A stretch of DNA of 64,000 nt from Pampus argenteus. Lineage: Eukaryota > Chordata > Actinopteri > Scombriformes > Stromateidae. Below the pieces are notes generated by a model. It was not told the DNA's origin. It saw nothing but the letters and a program-made list of their open reading frames with translations, and made no database searches. Shown one piece after another: positions 32,685 to 44,569 of the stretch (the first letter of the stretch is position 1; each line of letters opens with the position of its first letter). The DNA is taken from contig CM072863.1 in assembly GCA_036937835.1 (NCBI GenBank), forward strand, positions 5,331,501 to 5,395,500, given 5' to 3'. Position numbers and translations under genes: made by a program.

Positions 32685-35025
32685 TCACCGCTTTGTCCCG
32701 CTGTGTCTTCCTGTGCTGCCTTGGCTCTTGGCGGTGTTCCCTAAGATGCACTGTGCTGGCGGCTTCTTCTTGGGGGCGGCTACCTTGGTTTTGCCTTTAA
32801 AGGCCCTGGTAGGATCCAGCTTGTTGAAATAGGAATCTCCAGCAGGATCAGCCAGGCTGAGCTCACTCCTGAAGGTCAGCGGCTGGTACAGCGATGCCCA
32901 CTGCTGTAGAGGAAACAGGCGGTAGATAGTTTACAGCATTGTTATTATACAATGTTCAATGGAAACTGGGTGTAACAGTAAAGATACTACAGAGAAACTG
33001 TAAAAAACAACAACTATTTCCTTTACTAAATATCCCAGCAATGTATTTTACATCCTCAGGAACTCTGACACTACAGTGGATAGCATTAAAAAAACTTGTT
33101 GTGTCATCTTGTTTAAGTTGAAATCAGCCAACACTGTAATATACTGTGAAAGGAATGGGATGAATAAAATGTATTTTATATACCTGCAATTATCTCAAGT
33201 GTTGTTATTAAGTATTACAGATGCCATTTAAACCACAAAACACACGTGATTAGCTAATGGTGATTAGACACAGCCATTTGCTACCTTGGCCTGTGGGCTG
33301 GGGCCATACGGTGTAAACAAATACTGCCACTCAGGCAGACCCAGGTGGGTGATCATCAGTCGGTAGTAGGAGGTGAACGTTGCTGTCAGAAAATGCCAGC
33401 ACAGCGAGCGGTCGAGGAACCAAATTTCACTCTGCTGTGCTACCACACCTGGAAAAGACCAATGTCAAAATGATGCATAAAAATTATAAAATGAATACAT
33501 AATAGATAGATAGATAGATACTTTATTAATCCCAAAAACTGGGAAATACAACGAAAACAATTCCAATATAGATAATAAGTCTTAATAGTGTTTTTAGACA
33601 TTGAAATACACTGCTGAGAAGAGAAATGCAGGGAATATATAAATAGATCACCTGGGGTGCAGTTTTTGTAGACCAGGCACACCTTGCCATTCCCACCACA
33701 AGAATCCAACTCGAAGATACGGCTACGGGCATCAAAATGGGGCGCAGCAGGAGCTTGTTCTGACCCTGGCAGATATACAGCATTAATGAATCTTGAATAA
33801 ATATTTACTTTTTAATTAACATTTCATTCATTATCCTGCTTTCTGTGCAACTGAGCATAGGTAAACAGACTTGATCAAACTTGACACGCTGTAATTGTTG
33901 AGTTAGGCCCACATAAGGATCAGACAGATGAGTTTTACCACATTCTGTGCTGTTCTCCTCCCAGTCCAGGTCAGCCAGTGAAGGGGCATTGGGTAGAGAG
34001 AAAAGTGATACCGGTTGGAGCAGTGGAAATAGCCTGGCTACACTGTTAATCATCATGCATCCTAAGGGAACACACTCATCTGTAACAGAAACACACACAC
34101 ACACTCATACAGTTATGATTGTGCCATTTGCATTGGCAATGTGTCATGTAATTGTAATAGTAGCTTTTAATTTGAATAAACACAGTTTTGTGATGACATT
34201 TTTATTATTATTATTGTTGTTATTGTTTTTAAGGCTCTATTGATTTACAAACAGCGAGGTAAATCATGATATTAAAAACCTGGGCATGTGTCTGAGTAAG
34301 AGAAAACAAACAAACAAATAAACCCAACAACAAAACCATACAATAAAATTTGAAAATAAATTAAAATAAATAAATTGTAAACAATACAACATAAAAAAGG
34401 ACAAATCAACATAAATCAGTTTTGAATTAATAGGGTCTATTAATTTGTAAAACTGTACACATTTCAGCAGTTCTTTTGCAGAATGTAAATTCATACACTT
34501 TAGGGATTTACAATACACGTATTATACATGTACACTAATAAATAAACACAATAAATGTCACCTACCGTCTAGTTTAACGCTCCAGGTTAGTGTGAACCCG
34601 TCAGCTGTCAGATAGAAATCACGCAGGTCCTCTGGTAAAATACATGTGTTTTTCTGAGGGAGAAACACAACTAGTTTATTATACATGTGACAACAGTGCA
34701 CAGACCAACATTTGACATCTGTAAGGTGCATCTTTTCCACCTGCTCCCATGACAGCAGGCTCCTCTTCTCTGCAGGCTCTCTCTCTGCGAAACGGACGTC
34801 CACCACACCAGGCATGCTCTCTGACACAACAGGGACAAATTAACGACATTCATTTAACACCAAGTGCTGTTTGCCATTATTATGCTAGCTAACCTACACG
34901 TTAACGGTATTGCTAACGTTAGTTTAAGAGCAAAGGCCATAATACACACCGAGTATTCGGGTAATGCCAAGCGTCAGTCTCTCAGCAACACCTTTAAACG
35001 TTAGACTCTCTTTTGTTTCTTCCAT
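32685..35025 (-). CDS. tpgs2: Tubulin polyglutamylase complex subunit 2 (TPGS2), complete
   Basis: TPGS2 is a non-catalytic subunit of the complex around TTLL1 that adds glutamate chains to tubulin in neurons, centrioles and cilia. Coding exons in order: 34950-35025, 34741-34820, 34566-34653, 33939-34079, 33652-33759, 33285-33448, 32685-32903, giving 291 residues (human about 300). Conserved stretches recalled from the human protein include LTLGITRILESMPGV, SWEQKNTCILPEDL, GFTLTWSVKLD, SLPNAPSLADLDW, SRIFELDSCGGNGKVCLVYK, EIWFLDRSLCWHFLTATF and ITHLGLPEWQYLFTPYG. The end is basic (KTKVAAPKKKPPA) and unlike human after that point. All phases agree. The gene is head-to-head with hinderin, as TPGS2 and KIAA1328 are in human. 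Confidence 0.94.
33502..33549. mobile_element. GATA repeat joined to a CTTTATTAATCCC tail, likely retroelement end
   Basis: Five GATA units lead into ACTTTATTAATCCCAAAAAC. I recall ATAGATAGATACTTTATTGATCCC as a very common junction at the end of interspersed elements in teleost genomes. It sits in tpgs2 intron 5. The body of the element is not visible, so it is probably a 5'-truncated copy. Confidence 0.5.
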
Positions 35026-35235
35026 TTATCGTCTGTTTATGTACGACACCCTGAAAGCATCCTTCTTCAGCCTCGTAACGTTCACCTCTCTCCAAACAGT
35101 TCAGCGAGTAACACACCAATAGAAAACCGCTTTTCTACACAATAGCCAATCAGCTCTTCGGTTTTTAACAGAAAGGCGGGGCTACACTACCTTAGCAACG
35201 CTTGGCTCCGAGCGAAGGGTGGCGGTTGTTTCAAC
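35026..35235. promoter_or_regulatory. Bidirectional promoter of tpgs2 and hinderin
   Basis: Only 210 bases separate the two divergent start codons. Two CCAAT boxes (35116-35120 and 35146-35150, exactly 30 bases apart) and a GGCGGGGC Sp1-like site (35175-35182) lie between them, with no TATA box. CAACATGGCGGC at the hinderin start codon fits a YY1 site. This is a standard layout for paired housekeeping or ciliary genes. Confidence 0.75.
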
Positions 35236-38200
35236 ATGGCGGCAGCGGCGACAAGAAGTGAAAATTCGGGGATATTTTGGATGAATGGCGGTATGCTAAC
35301 TTTTGCTAAACTACGTCGGCTTCCTTGTTCAGTTCCTATGTGTACATACCTAACAATGACATGCAAAACGTTTCGAAACAATATCAGAGAGGTCACACAT
35401 GTGTCAATAGTGTAAAGTTTTTACTTCTGGGGAAGTGAGACAGCTAACTAGTTAACGCTAGCTTACAGTTAGTTAACTTGCATTGACGTTAACGGTACAT
35501 TTTATATGGAAAGTTGGTGGGAGCAGTGTTAATGCTGGTTGTCATCATATATCTTGGTAGTTTTTTTTTTTTTTTTTTTTTACTAATGTCATTGAGCTCA
35601 TCATAACACAAAGGCCATCTGCAGTAACAGATAGATAACGCTTACCTTAGCTTTTTGGTTTTTGTGCTGCTGTGAGTGTAACTGTTTTTCTCAGAAATAG
35701 CAAGCGGATGAATTATTTATTTGACAGCATGAGCATCACCAGCTTTCCAGCCTTATGACTGAAAGTGCCTGTCTTCTCTTGTCCTGTTCACACAGTATCC
35801 GATGAGGAACAGCCTTTAGTGTTTGTTCCTGGTGAGTCTCAGTGACATTGTTTCAGCTATTTTGGTCACAGTCTCAGATTATTTGATGTCATTTATATCC
35901 ACACTGCCTCTTCATCTTCTTCTCTTTTTCTTCTTCTTCTTCTCTTTCTCTGTTTCTCACAAACTGTCCCAGGAGTTGATGGAGTGATGAAATGTCAGAC
36001 CCCTTTCAGTTTGGGACCAGGCAGCAACACTACCACAAGTAAAAAAAGATCCAAGATGCAGGCCCCGCGTGGCTCTGACTGCAAGAATGAGGCTAAACTA
36101 AAGAAAGGTAGCAAGCAACATGGCCACTTACAAAGCGGTCGCTCTGGGGTTTACGCCAAAGAAAAAGTGTCTGTTCATCCCAGTGCTGCTGTAGCCACAG
36201 AGCACAACCTTTCCCTGGACTCTGGTACTGCTCTCCCTTTGCCACAGGTAAACTAGAAAATATTTTAAAGAGGGTATATGAATATCTAAATATTTAAATC
36301 CAGTAGTGGTGTATTTAGGCTGTCAAGGTTACAATTAGGGCTGAGCAATTTTTGAAAAAAAAAAATAAAAATAAAAAAATCAAAAAGAGATTATTTTGAC
36401 TGATGTGATTTGTGAATTTAGAGGGAATGACAACTTTTACATCATTAAAAATTGAGTGCAATTTTGATAGAATTGTGATTAATTATTCAGCCCTAGTTTC
36501 AGTATAAGTAGCTGGTTGTAATTCCTAATACCTTATAACCTTTCTTTGCATAGGTAACTTCTGAAACCAGCAGAGCCCAGAGCCAGGTCTGTTTGAAAGA
36601 CCTCTGTCCTGAAGATAAGCGCCGCATTGCAAACCTCATCGAAGAACTAGCCAGGTAACCACCTTTATGACCCTGAACTTTTAAGAGTGTTATTTTAATA
36701 TGTATGTACAGTGTGAATGGCATCATTCATACACCAGATTGTACTACTCTTTAAGACTGTTATTTATTTTTCTTTAGAGTGAGTGAGGAGAAAGAAGAAT
36801 CAGTGCAGCGCCGGAAAGATGAACAGGAACATTTCGAGTGCAAGATCCAACAGTTGGAGCAACAGAACCTGATCATAGCACAGGAAAGAGGAAGTATCCT
36901 TTTAAAAATAACTAAACAAATAAAAAAACACTGTAGTGAGAACCTTTTTGGAGTAGTGGGTGAAGTGATTTTGTTGTATTTTCATATTGTTTTTGATAAT
37001 ATTATAGTGCATTAAATGGGGTATTGCAAATGGTAGTACAGGTTTGTAGAAGGGCAGTGAATATAACTAGTCTGTTGAGCAGTAAGGGGTTAAAATAATG
37101 AATTGATCATTACCGAGGACTCTTCAGTTGGATATGTTGAATGGTGTAAAATGTGCTTCACTGTGTCATGATTGCAGTTTGGAACACTGTAGTGTCTTTA
37201 AATGTTAAGGAGACTGTAAAACTCTGCACTGTTATGAGGAAACCAGAGGTCAAAGTATGGTGTTTCGTACAATTTGGAAAATCTCTTGCTACGATGTTTC
37301 TGTGTTGTATGCTAAATTTACACGATATGATGCGCTTAGCACTCTATTTTGAAATAGGAATCATGGTGCTACAGTTGAGCACGGTGGTGCAGTGCCATTA
37401 TTTCATGCCTTAAAGGGGAACTTCATTGATTTTACACATCAAAGTCTGTTTACAGGTCACGAGCAGTACTACTGCATATGTGGGAAAAGTTATATAAAGC
37501 CTTTGTGACTATAGTGGGAGCTGCACAGAGCCTAATAAATTGCCTTAGGTGATGTCACTCGAGGAACTGTCAGTTGGGGGTGAAGACTGCAAGTTTGAAA
37601 AGGAAAAGATTTTGGGGGTGTGGGGTTAGAAAGAAGTGAAGCTACAAGAACTCTGTAGCTCACTCCTTGTGGTTATTGGCTCGAGGCTATATTAGCCAAT
37701 AGTAGCACAACACAAAATCTCTAACCGAACTGTTGGTGGGTAATGTAGGAGCCAGGTTTTGACAAATAAGGAAGAATAATAAAAAAAATCAGATATATCT
37801 GGTTCTGCTACAGAGATTTGGATGCCCATTGTGAGTCCCACAGTGTTATAGGAGTGCAATGCTAAATAGTTGGTGTACTTATAAAAATAAACCTCTAGAT
37901 GAAACATATTGTACAACCAGACAAAATATCATATTGTGGTACAAAAAGTAATTATACTGAACACAGCACTGCCTGGTCGCCTGTCCCTCTAAGATGCTCC
38001 TGAGTGCTATAAATGATATATTGCAGATATGTGGTATTCTACATATGACAGTCTGCAGGGGGCAGTGTTGTCTTAGGTAAGGCCATGTACGGTCTATGTG
38101 TAAGACTCATTCAATTTGATACAAAAGGCAGAGAAATGGAGCAGATTCATTTATATTTTTTGATGTCTGCTGCAGTTGTCTTTTGCAAATGTTTGTATCT

Positions 38201-41200
38201 TGTCCGCTGTTGTGTACAGAATCAATTTCATGGTTGGAGCCATGACCAGAACCATCTAAATCATCTTTTCATCCAAAGATGAATTTTGATATTTACTGAA
38301 AAGACTACATTGTTTTCTTTCACCATATTTTTTGTAGCCCTCCCTAGATGACTAAATGAAGACTATCTTTCATTTCTTCCTCTGAGTATGAGATCAGGTG
38401 GGCAAGTAGCTCATTCATGATTATCTAGTATGAGGTTAGTGCCAGAGCTGTAATGGTAGTATGTTTTTTCTGCACCTTCCCAACACACCTACTGTCTTTT
38501 TAACAATTCCACTCAGGTCAAACCAGAGCATAGCCAGCAGTCAATTTAGGTTAAAAACACTGCGAAATATGAAGAGTAATTGACCCGGCTGGTAAATTGC
38601 ACGATTGGCAACGGCAGCGGGGAAAATTAGGAAAGCACAACTCAATTAAAGGCACTTTGGCTTGGAGACTTGGCATTTACACCAAACTTCTAAACTCCAT
38701 TAAAAAGGTATTTGAGAGGAAAAAGTGTTCAGATCCAAGCACCTCAGGGGGGGGATAACGTAGTCTTTTAAAGTGCGTGCAAGAGTCATGAAGGTGCTTC
38801 TCAGGCATAAGATTCCAGCACTTCTCTGAAAGGTTAAGGAGACACCAAAGGCAAACACCCTGACTGAATGAGAGTCTTGTCAAGTCTAATTCCATTATGC
38901 CCCAGCTTATCTTATCTGAGCAAGATTCAGGGTTGTCAGGGGTATAAAGAATGTAGGACTATACTGTACCTTACCCCCAAGCCACATAGAATGAGATGGG
39001 AACATATCCTTGATATTTTGGGTGCTTGGCTGACATTTGAGGATTGAATTTGGTTTTTTAGAAAGGAAGGATGCCTTTTGTACTTCAAGGCGTGTTGGCA
39101 TGGGCAGAAGTCAAGGTGGCGTTACTAACAGAGTGCACCGTTCTACTCGCTTTATCCAGAACAAGGCACAGCAGGTGTTGCAGCTAATGCCATTTATTGA
39201 GTTGAAACAATTGGAGGGAATCCTGAGGCCATGTAGAGAGGGGGAATAACAGCCCTGTTAGGATATGTCATTGAAAAAAATGCTTCATGTTGTGCAAGAA
39301 GATTGCCAGAGCTAAATCCATTTTTATCCTCCCACGTTTGGATATGTGACATTTACAATGTGGAAATCTGGTTGTATCAAATGTGCTTTCTGTGATAAGC
39401 ATACATCAGAAGCTGGCTTTTGGAGACTCCTCAAATCATTGTGTTTTTATGGCGGATTAAACCTCTAATAGTCTTTAGATGTCAACTTTGTGGTGATTGT
39501 CATGATCTGGTCAAGGTGTTGCCATTTATTCTTGGAATGGTTAAAAAAAACACAAATTAACATTGAGTTTTAATTATTTTTAATTAATTTAAGTTTTTTT
39601 AATTGAAACACTATCTGCTGACTTATCGCTTAAAGCGATAATAAATCAAGTAAATGCTGTGGTTATTTGACTGGCTTGAACGTGTTGTGAAGATTTTTCT
39701 CTCTATTCTGTAGAGCTAAATTGTATTTATGAAGAAGTTGTTACAAATATATAAACACTGAGCTGCTAGAGGCTAAAGTTTGGCCATGGAAAAAAAAAAG
39801 AGTCATTTATTGAACTGGTGGGGTAATGTAAGGTTTATATTATTATTGACTGATTCAGTTTTACTGCTTAATTGAATGTAATAAAATCAAACTGAGCCAA
39901 CCATAGTCTTAATGTTCCATTAATAATGCATAAGGCATTGAATCTTTGTTCAAATAATCAGAACTGAAGCGAGTTGTTCTTGTTGGATTAAAGTACACCT
40001 TTTACTATGTGTTGTATAGGATGTTTCTGTGGAGTTTGTACTTTGACATATTCCATAGACAGATATACAGATGTCAAGTCTAATCGTTCATCAAGTAGAA
40101 ACTGATGTTTAATTTAGTTGTGATGATGAAAATGGTTGTGGTATGAAAGGTATTATGTTTATTAGCTGATGTGTGGAGTTATTTATTGATTTTTTTATTT
40201 TTTATTGTGTGACTTGCGCACGTCTTTTCTTCAGATTCAGTTGTATCGAAGCAGTAATGTAAACTGTCTTTTTCTATTAATTCCCCGTCATTGCTTCCTT
40301 ACACACATTCATACACATCAGTCTCCGCCCCCGTCTCTCTCTCTCTCACTCTCTCACACATTCCTGCTCAGGCTCAATCTGTTTGGCACAGTGTACTAAA
40401 GCAGGCTTTAAAATATTCCCCCCTCCTGTGCAAATTTGTTCCACCTTGAAGTGGATTTCATTATTTCATTTGAGCCTCGGCCTGACAGGGAAGTGAATCA
40501 TTTTGACAGACCCTGTCTGAAGTCTCTTCAACCCAAGCCCTTGATTCTGAGTATTTTTGGAGCTGGGGGGAGGAGTAAGTCATTGTTGGCACTTTGCAGG
40601 TCTGATGTAAACTAGGGGCTTGCTGAGTACTTGGCCCCCATTGGCTGATATCCAAGGCTGTGGAGGAAGCATGTTTAGTGTAGCATCAGGCAGAGAGGTG
40701 AAATCTTATCAGCGTAGCTCCACTCGGTTCAGATTACCTTGCGCTTGCCGTCCAGGGACTGCATCAGCCCGTCAACACATGAACACACGTTACCTTCATT
40801 TATGACACTATGATGCTGCAAGCCTGTTGGTACTACGGCACAGCTACATTTCATGTGTGTAGTTTTGTTAGTGTGTCATGCCCACCATACCCGAGTTGTA
40901 TTGGGTCTTTATTATCCAGTGTACTGCACTGTATATTTTTTTGTCTTGCAGGAAACATTTGTTTCAGGCATGAGAAATCAAATGGAAATGGTGTTTTATG
41001 TGGGTTTGGTGAAATATGAGCAGCATGCATTTTTCAACTCAACACACAAACTCTCTATCTTGAACTGAGCTAAGGTGGAGCTGTATAAGCATATTCAGTA
41101 TCACCCCTTCAAGACCTTTATTCATGCTGCATAAATAGACCTCCCAGCTTAGGTTTGCATGATGTGATGTCCTTGTGATGTCCTTAGGCTTTCCGTATAG

Positions 41201-44200
41201 AGCTACTTCCATGGACGCTATCAGTGCAGCGGTAGAACAGCCTTAGTTAGATGGAGGGTTCAATCAAAGTGTTTCCTCACATTTTCCCAATGTTTATGGA
41301 AGCTGTTGCATTGCATTTGTCTGGTGTCTGCTCCTCAATTTGAAGTCGTCCTCGCTCTCTTCTCTTTCCCTCTGTTTCATTTCCACAGTCTGATTGAAGT
41401 CTTCTAACAACCAAAGTGTTTTCTTATGGAGTGTTCGGCCAACTATTCCTTCAATAAGACTCTGCTTTGAACTTTGATTTGCTCTTAAAATAGGGGCTTT
41501 TTTTTTTTCAAACTGATTCTGAGAAACTCATCAGCTGGGGGAGCAGGGCCACTATCATAAAAAGATATGGCCTGGAGGAACACACTTTATGGTTATCCTG
41601 GGTGGGAGTGTGTGTACTACTTGCTTTATCATAGTGTTCGTGTGTGGGCTGTTTACAGTGCAGGTGGGGCTCTCGTGTCTCACACTGTTTGTGTGTGTGT
41701 GTACTAGAAAGCCGGAGTCAGACTGAGGTTGATTATTGAATGTGTATAAGTGTGTCTGTGTGTAGTCTCTCCATTCTCATTATCTTTGTATGTGCTGGTG
41801 TGGTGTGGTGCTGCCACTGTCATTAGTGGGCTCCTGAGGCGCAGCAGTAGTTCCGCTCCAGATTAGTTTCCTTGTGTCTGCCAGCTCTCTGTCTGGCAGA
41901 TAGCCTGGCACGGCACTGCCCAGCTCAGCTCAACACAGCTTGGACGGACCCAGATGGTGAAAACTCTGTGCCATAACAACAACTTTGATTTTGCTGGCCT
42001 CTTTTTTTTTTTTTTCCTTCTCTGTTTTTAAACTTTGCAGCGATCTCTACTTCCCCGGTGCAATGTAAAATTGATTGCAGAAACAAGGGTTTAATTCAGA
42101 TTGTTAATCTAAAATTCACCGACATTACCCAAATGGCTGATCTGAACAATAAAACCACTCTTTCATTTTTAGTGAGTTCTGACTTTCTGTAAGAATTTAT
42201 TTGACATTTTATTAAAAATGTTTAAGCTTATTTCAGCCAAACACTGTCATGTGACCCCAAGTCTCTTTTCTCAGCTGAATCGATGGGTGGATTTAAATGC
42301 TCTAGACCAGAGGTTGTGTTTAGTTTTGTTGTATAACTTCGTTAGTTACTTAACCTTTGGTACTCCAGGCCTGCAGCAGCAGTACAGAGAGTGTCAGGAG
42401 CTGCTTGGGCTTTACAAGCAATACCTGTCTCAGCAACAGGCGAAGCTCAACCAGTCCATTTCCCAGCTCATCCAGGCGCCAGCCCACAGCCAAGTAAGGA
42501 ATGGGTTGAGTGTGTGTGTGGGTGTGTGTGTGCGGTAGATTGTACATATATGTGTTGTTGTAAGTGCATCATGCTGTACAACAGAATGGCCATAGTCAGA
42601 GAATACCCCCTGTTTGCAATCCATCAGGCACTCAGGCACAAAAACATCCCGTGAAAACCACGTGCAACAGCACATTGTCCCATGGCCAAGTGCCATAATA
42701 ATGCATAACAACTCATTGTAGAAGTTCACTTCAGTCACTGGTTCGATATGACTACAACATAGTGAAAACTCTTTCAAGGTGACACTTCAGAAGCGAGGAC
42801 GCCTCTTTGGCTTCAGCCTCTGTAGATAGAATAGATGACTTGGCCAACCTCATTGTCCCGCGCTGGCTCTGAATAATGTGTGTTTTCCTGCTCTCTGACC
42901 CTCAGCAAATTACTCACAGTCTCTTCCCCAGTCAACTATAAGATGTGCTTTCCTCCTTATGTTTATCTCATAATGTTCCTGACCTTGGCTTACCTGCCAG
43001 TTATGCTCTGTTAAAATTGTCTTCATAATCTTGTGGCCACTGTCCAGTTTACAGTTTAGAAGGATGATTTGCATTTGTGGTGCTATGAAGCCCTACACCA
43101 ACACATCTATACAAGGAGCAGCAGCATCTTCAGAGTGCATTTAGGCACAGCACTTCTGTGTACATCACTGAAGGTTAGGTGCATAAAATGGAAGAAGCCT
43201 AAAAAATATGTTTCAGAGCGTGGTGATCCACACAAAGCGCAAGTGAAATGTGAACTTTTATGGAACAGCTCTTGCTAGCGCCTGGGGAAAGCTGTTATTG
43301 CACGTAACAACATGAGGAAATTAGGTTGGTGAGTGGTGCATAATTCTGTATTGGTACATTTCGGTTAGCAGTCCAGCTCTACATTAGGGTTTTATGGAGC
43401 AGACTAACGTTTTTGGCTGAAATAATCCATCAAATTTTTAGAGGCTTCCTAAATTGGCCAAAATGCATTAATTGTTCTTTTTTGTTCTCCATCCAGGTGC
43501 TCAGTAGTGAGGAAGCCCCCAGCAGAACCACTAGCAGAGCTAATGGTCCACTGTTTGATGGCTCCTACCTCAGCCTTGGTACTACTTGGGCACAACAGCC
43601 CCAAGTGCACAGGAGTAGTGATGGAAGAAGAGGAGCAGTACAAACTGTTTCCTCTAATTCCTGTCTTCCTGACAGTGAGTTCAATCCAGCTGACAGCCAA
43701 ATCAATCAGCATAGGATTCAGAAAAGGGAGTGCAGGGAGTCGCACTCAGAGTCTCGCCACAGTTGTGAGCTCTATCAAGGCAGTTGCCAAGACAGTGGCT
43801 ATGGAATACAGAAACAGAGAAGTGATCATGAGTATAAAAGGTACAGTAGTGCTGCAAACAGTACACACGTATCACTTTCCTGGTGTTTCAGTCAAATTTA
43901 GCACTTTATCAAGACACAAACAGGATAACAGGATATTATGCAAATGAAATGCGTCTTAACACGCAGGCTCCAGAATGGGAATGGCATGATCTCGGAGGCT
44001 AAGGAAGCCCTGACCAGCCCTCTGCTGGGTCATGAGAACTGGGAGGAGAAGAGGCATCAGCTGCTGCTGCAGAAGATGCAGTTGGAGACGGAGAGAGAGC
44101 GTCTGCAGGCACGGCTGGCTGAGCAGGAGGAGAGGCTCAACAGGCAGAATCAGCAGCTACATCAGTCACGTCTCGACTACAAAAGGTACAACACAGAACC

Positions 44201-44528
44201 TGCAAAAGAAATTCCCCTATCTGGTGACATTTGCTTAACGTTGAGGCGGTCGTCTATGTATTCTGGTGCTTCTTGGGTATCTGTCATTGGAGACTTGCAG
44301 GACATTAGTCTTTTTTTTTTGTCTTTTTCTTTGTCTTATATGTTCTTGTTAGACTTCAAGAAGCCACTCAATCTGAGCTCAGCAGCTCAAACACTAGGAA
44401 TGGAAATCAGTCAGACGGTCCCTCCCAACAAGATTTACCCTCCAGGTAAACCAAATAGTCCAGTTGACAGGAAGACAGACACTCAGTACTGCAGCTACTT
44501 TAGTCACCTACACACAAACTCTTCCTCA

Positions 44529-44569
<41 letters not shown>

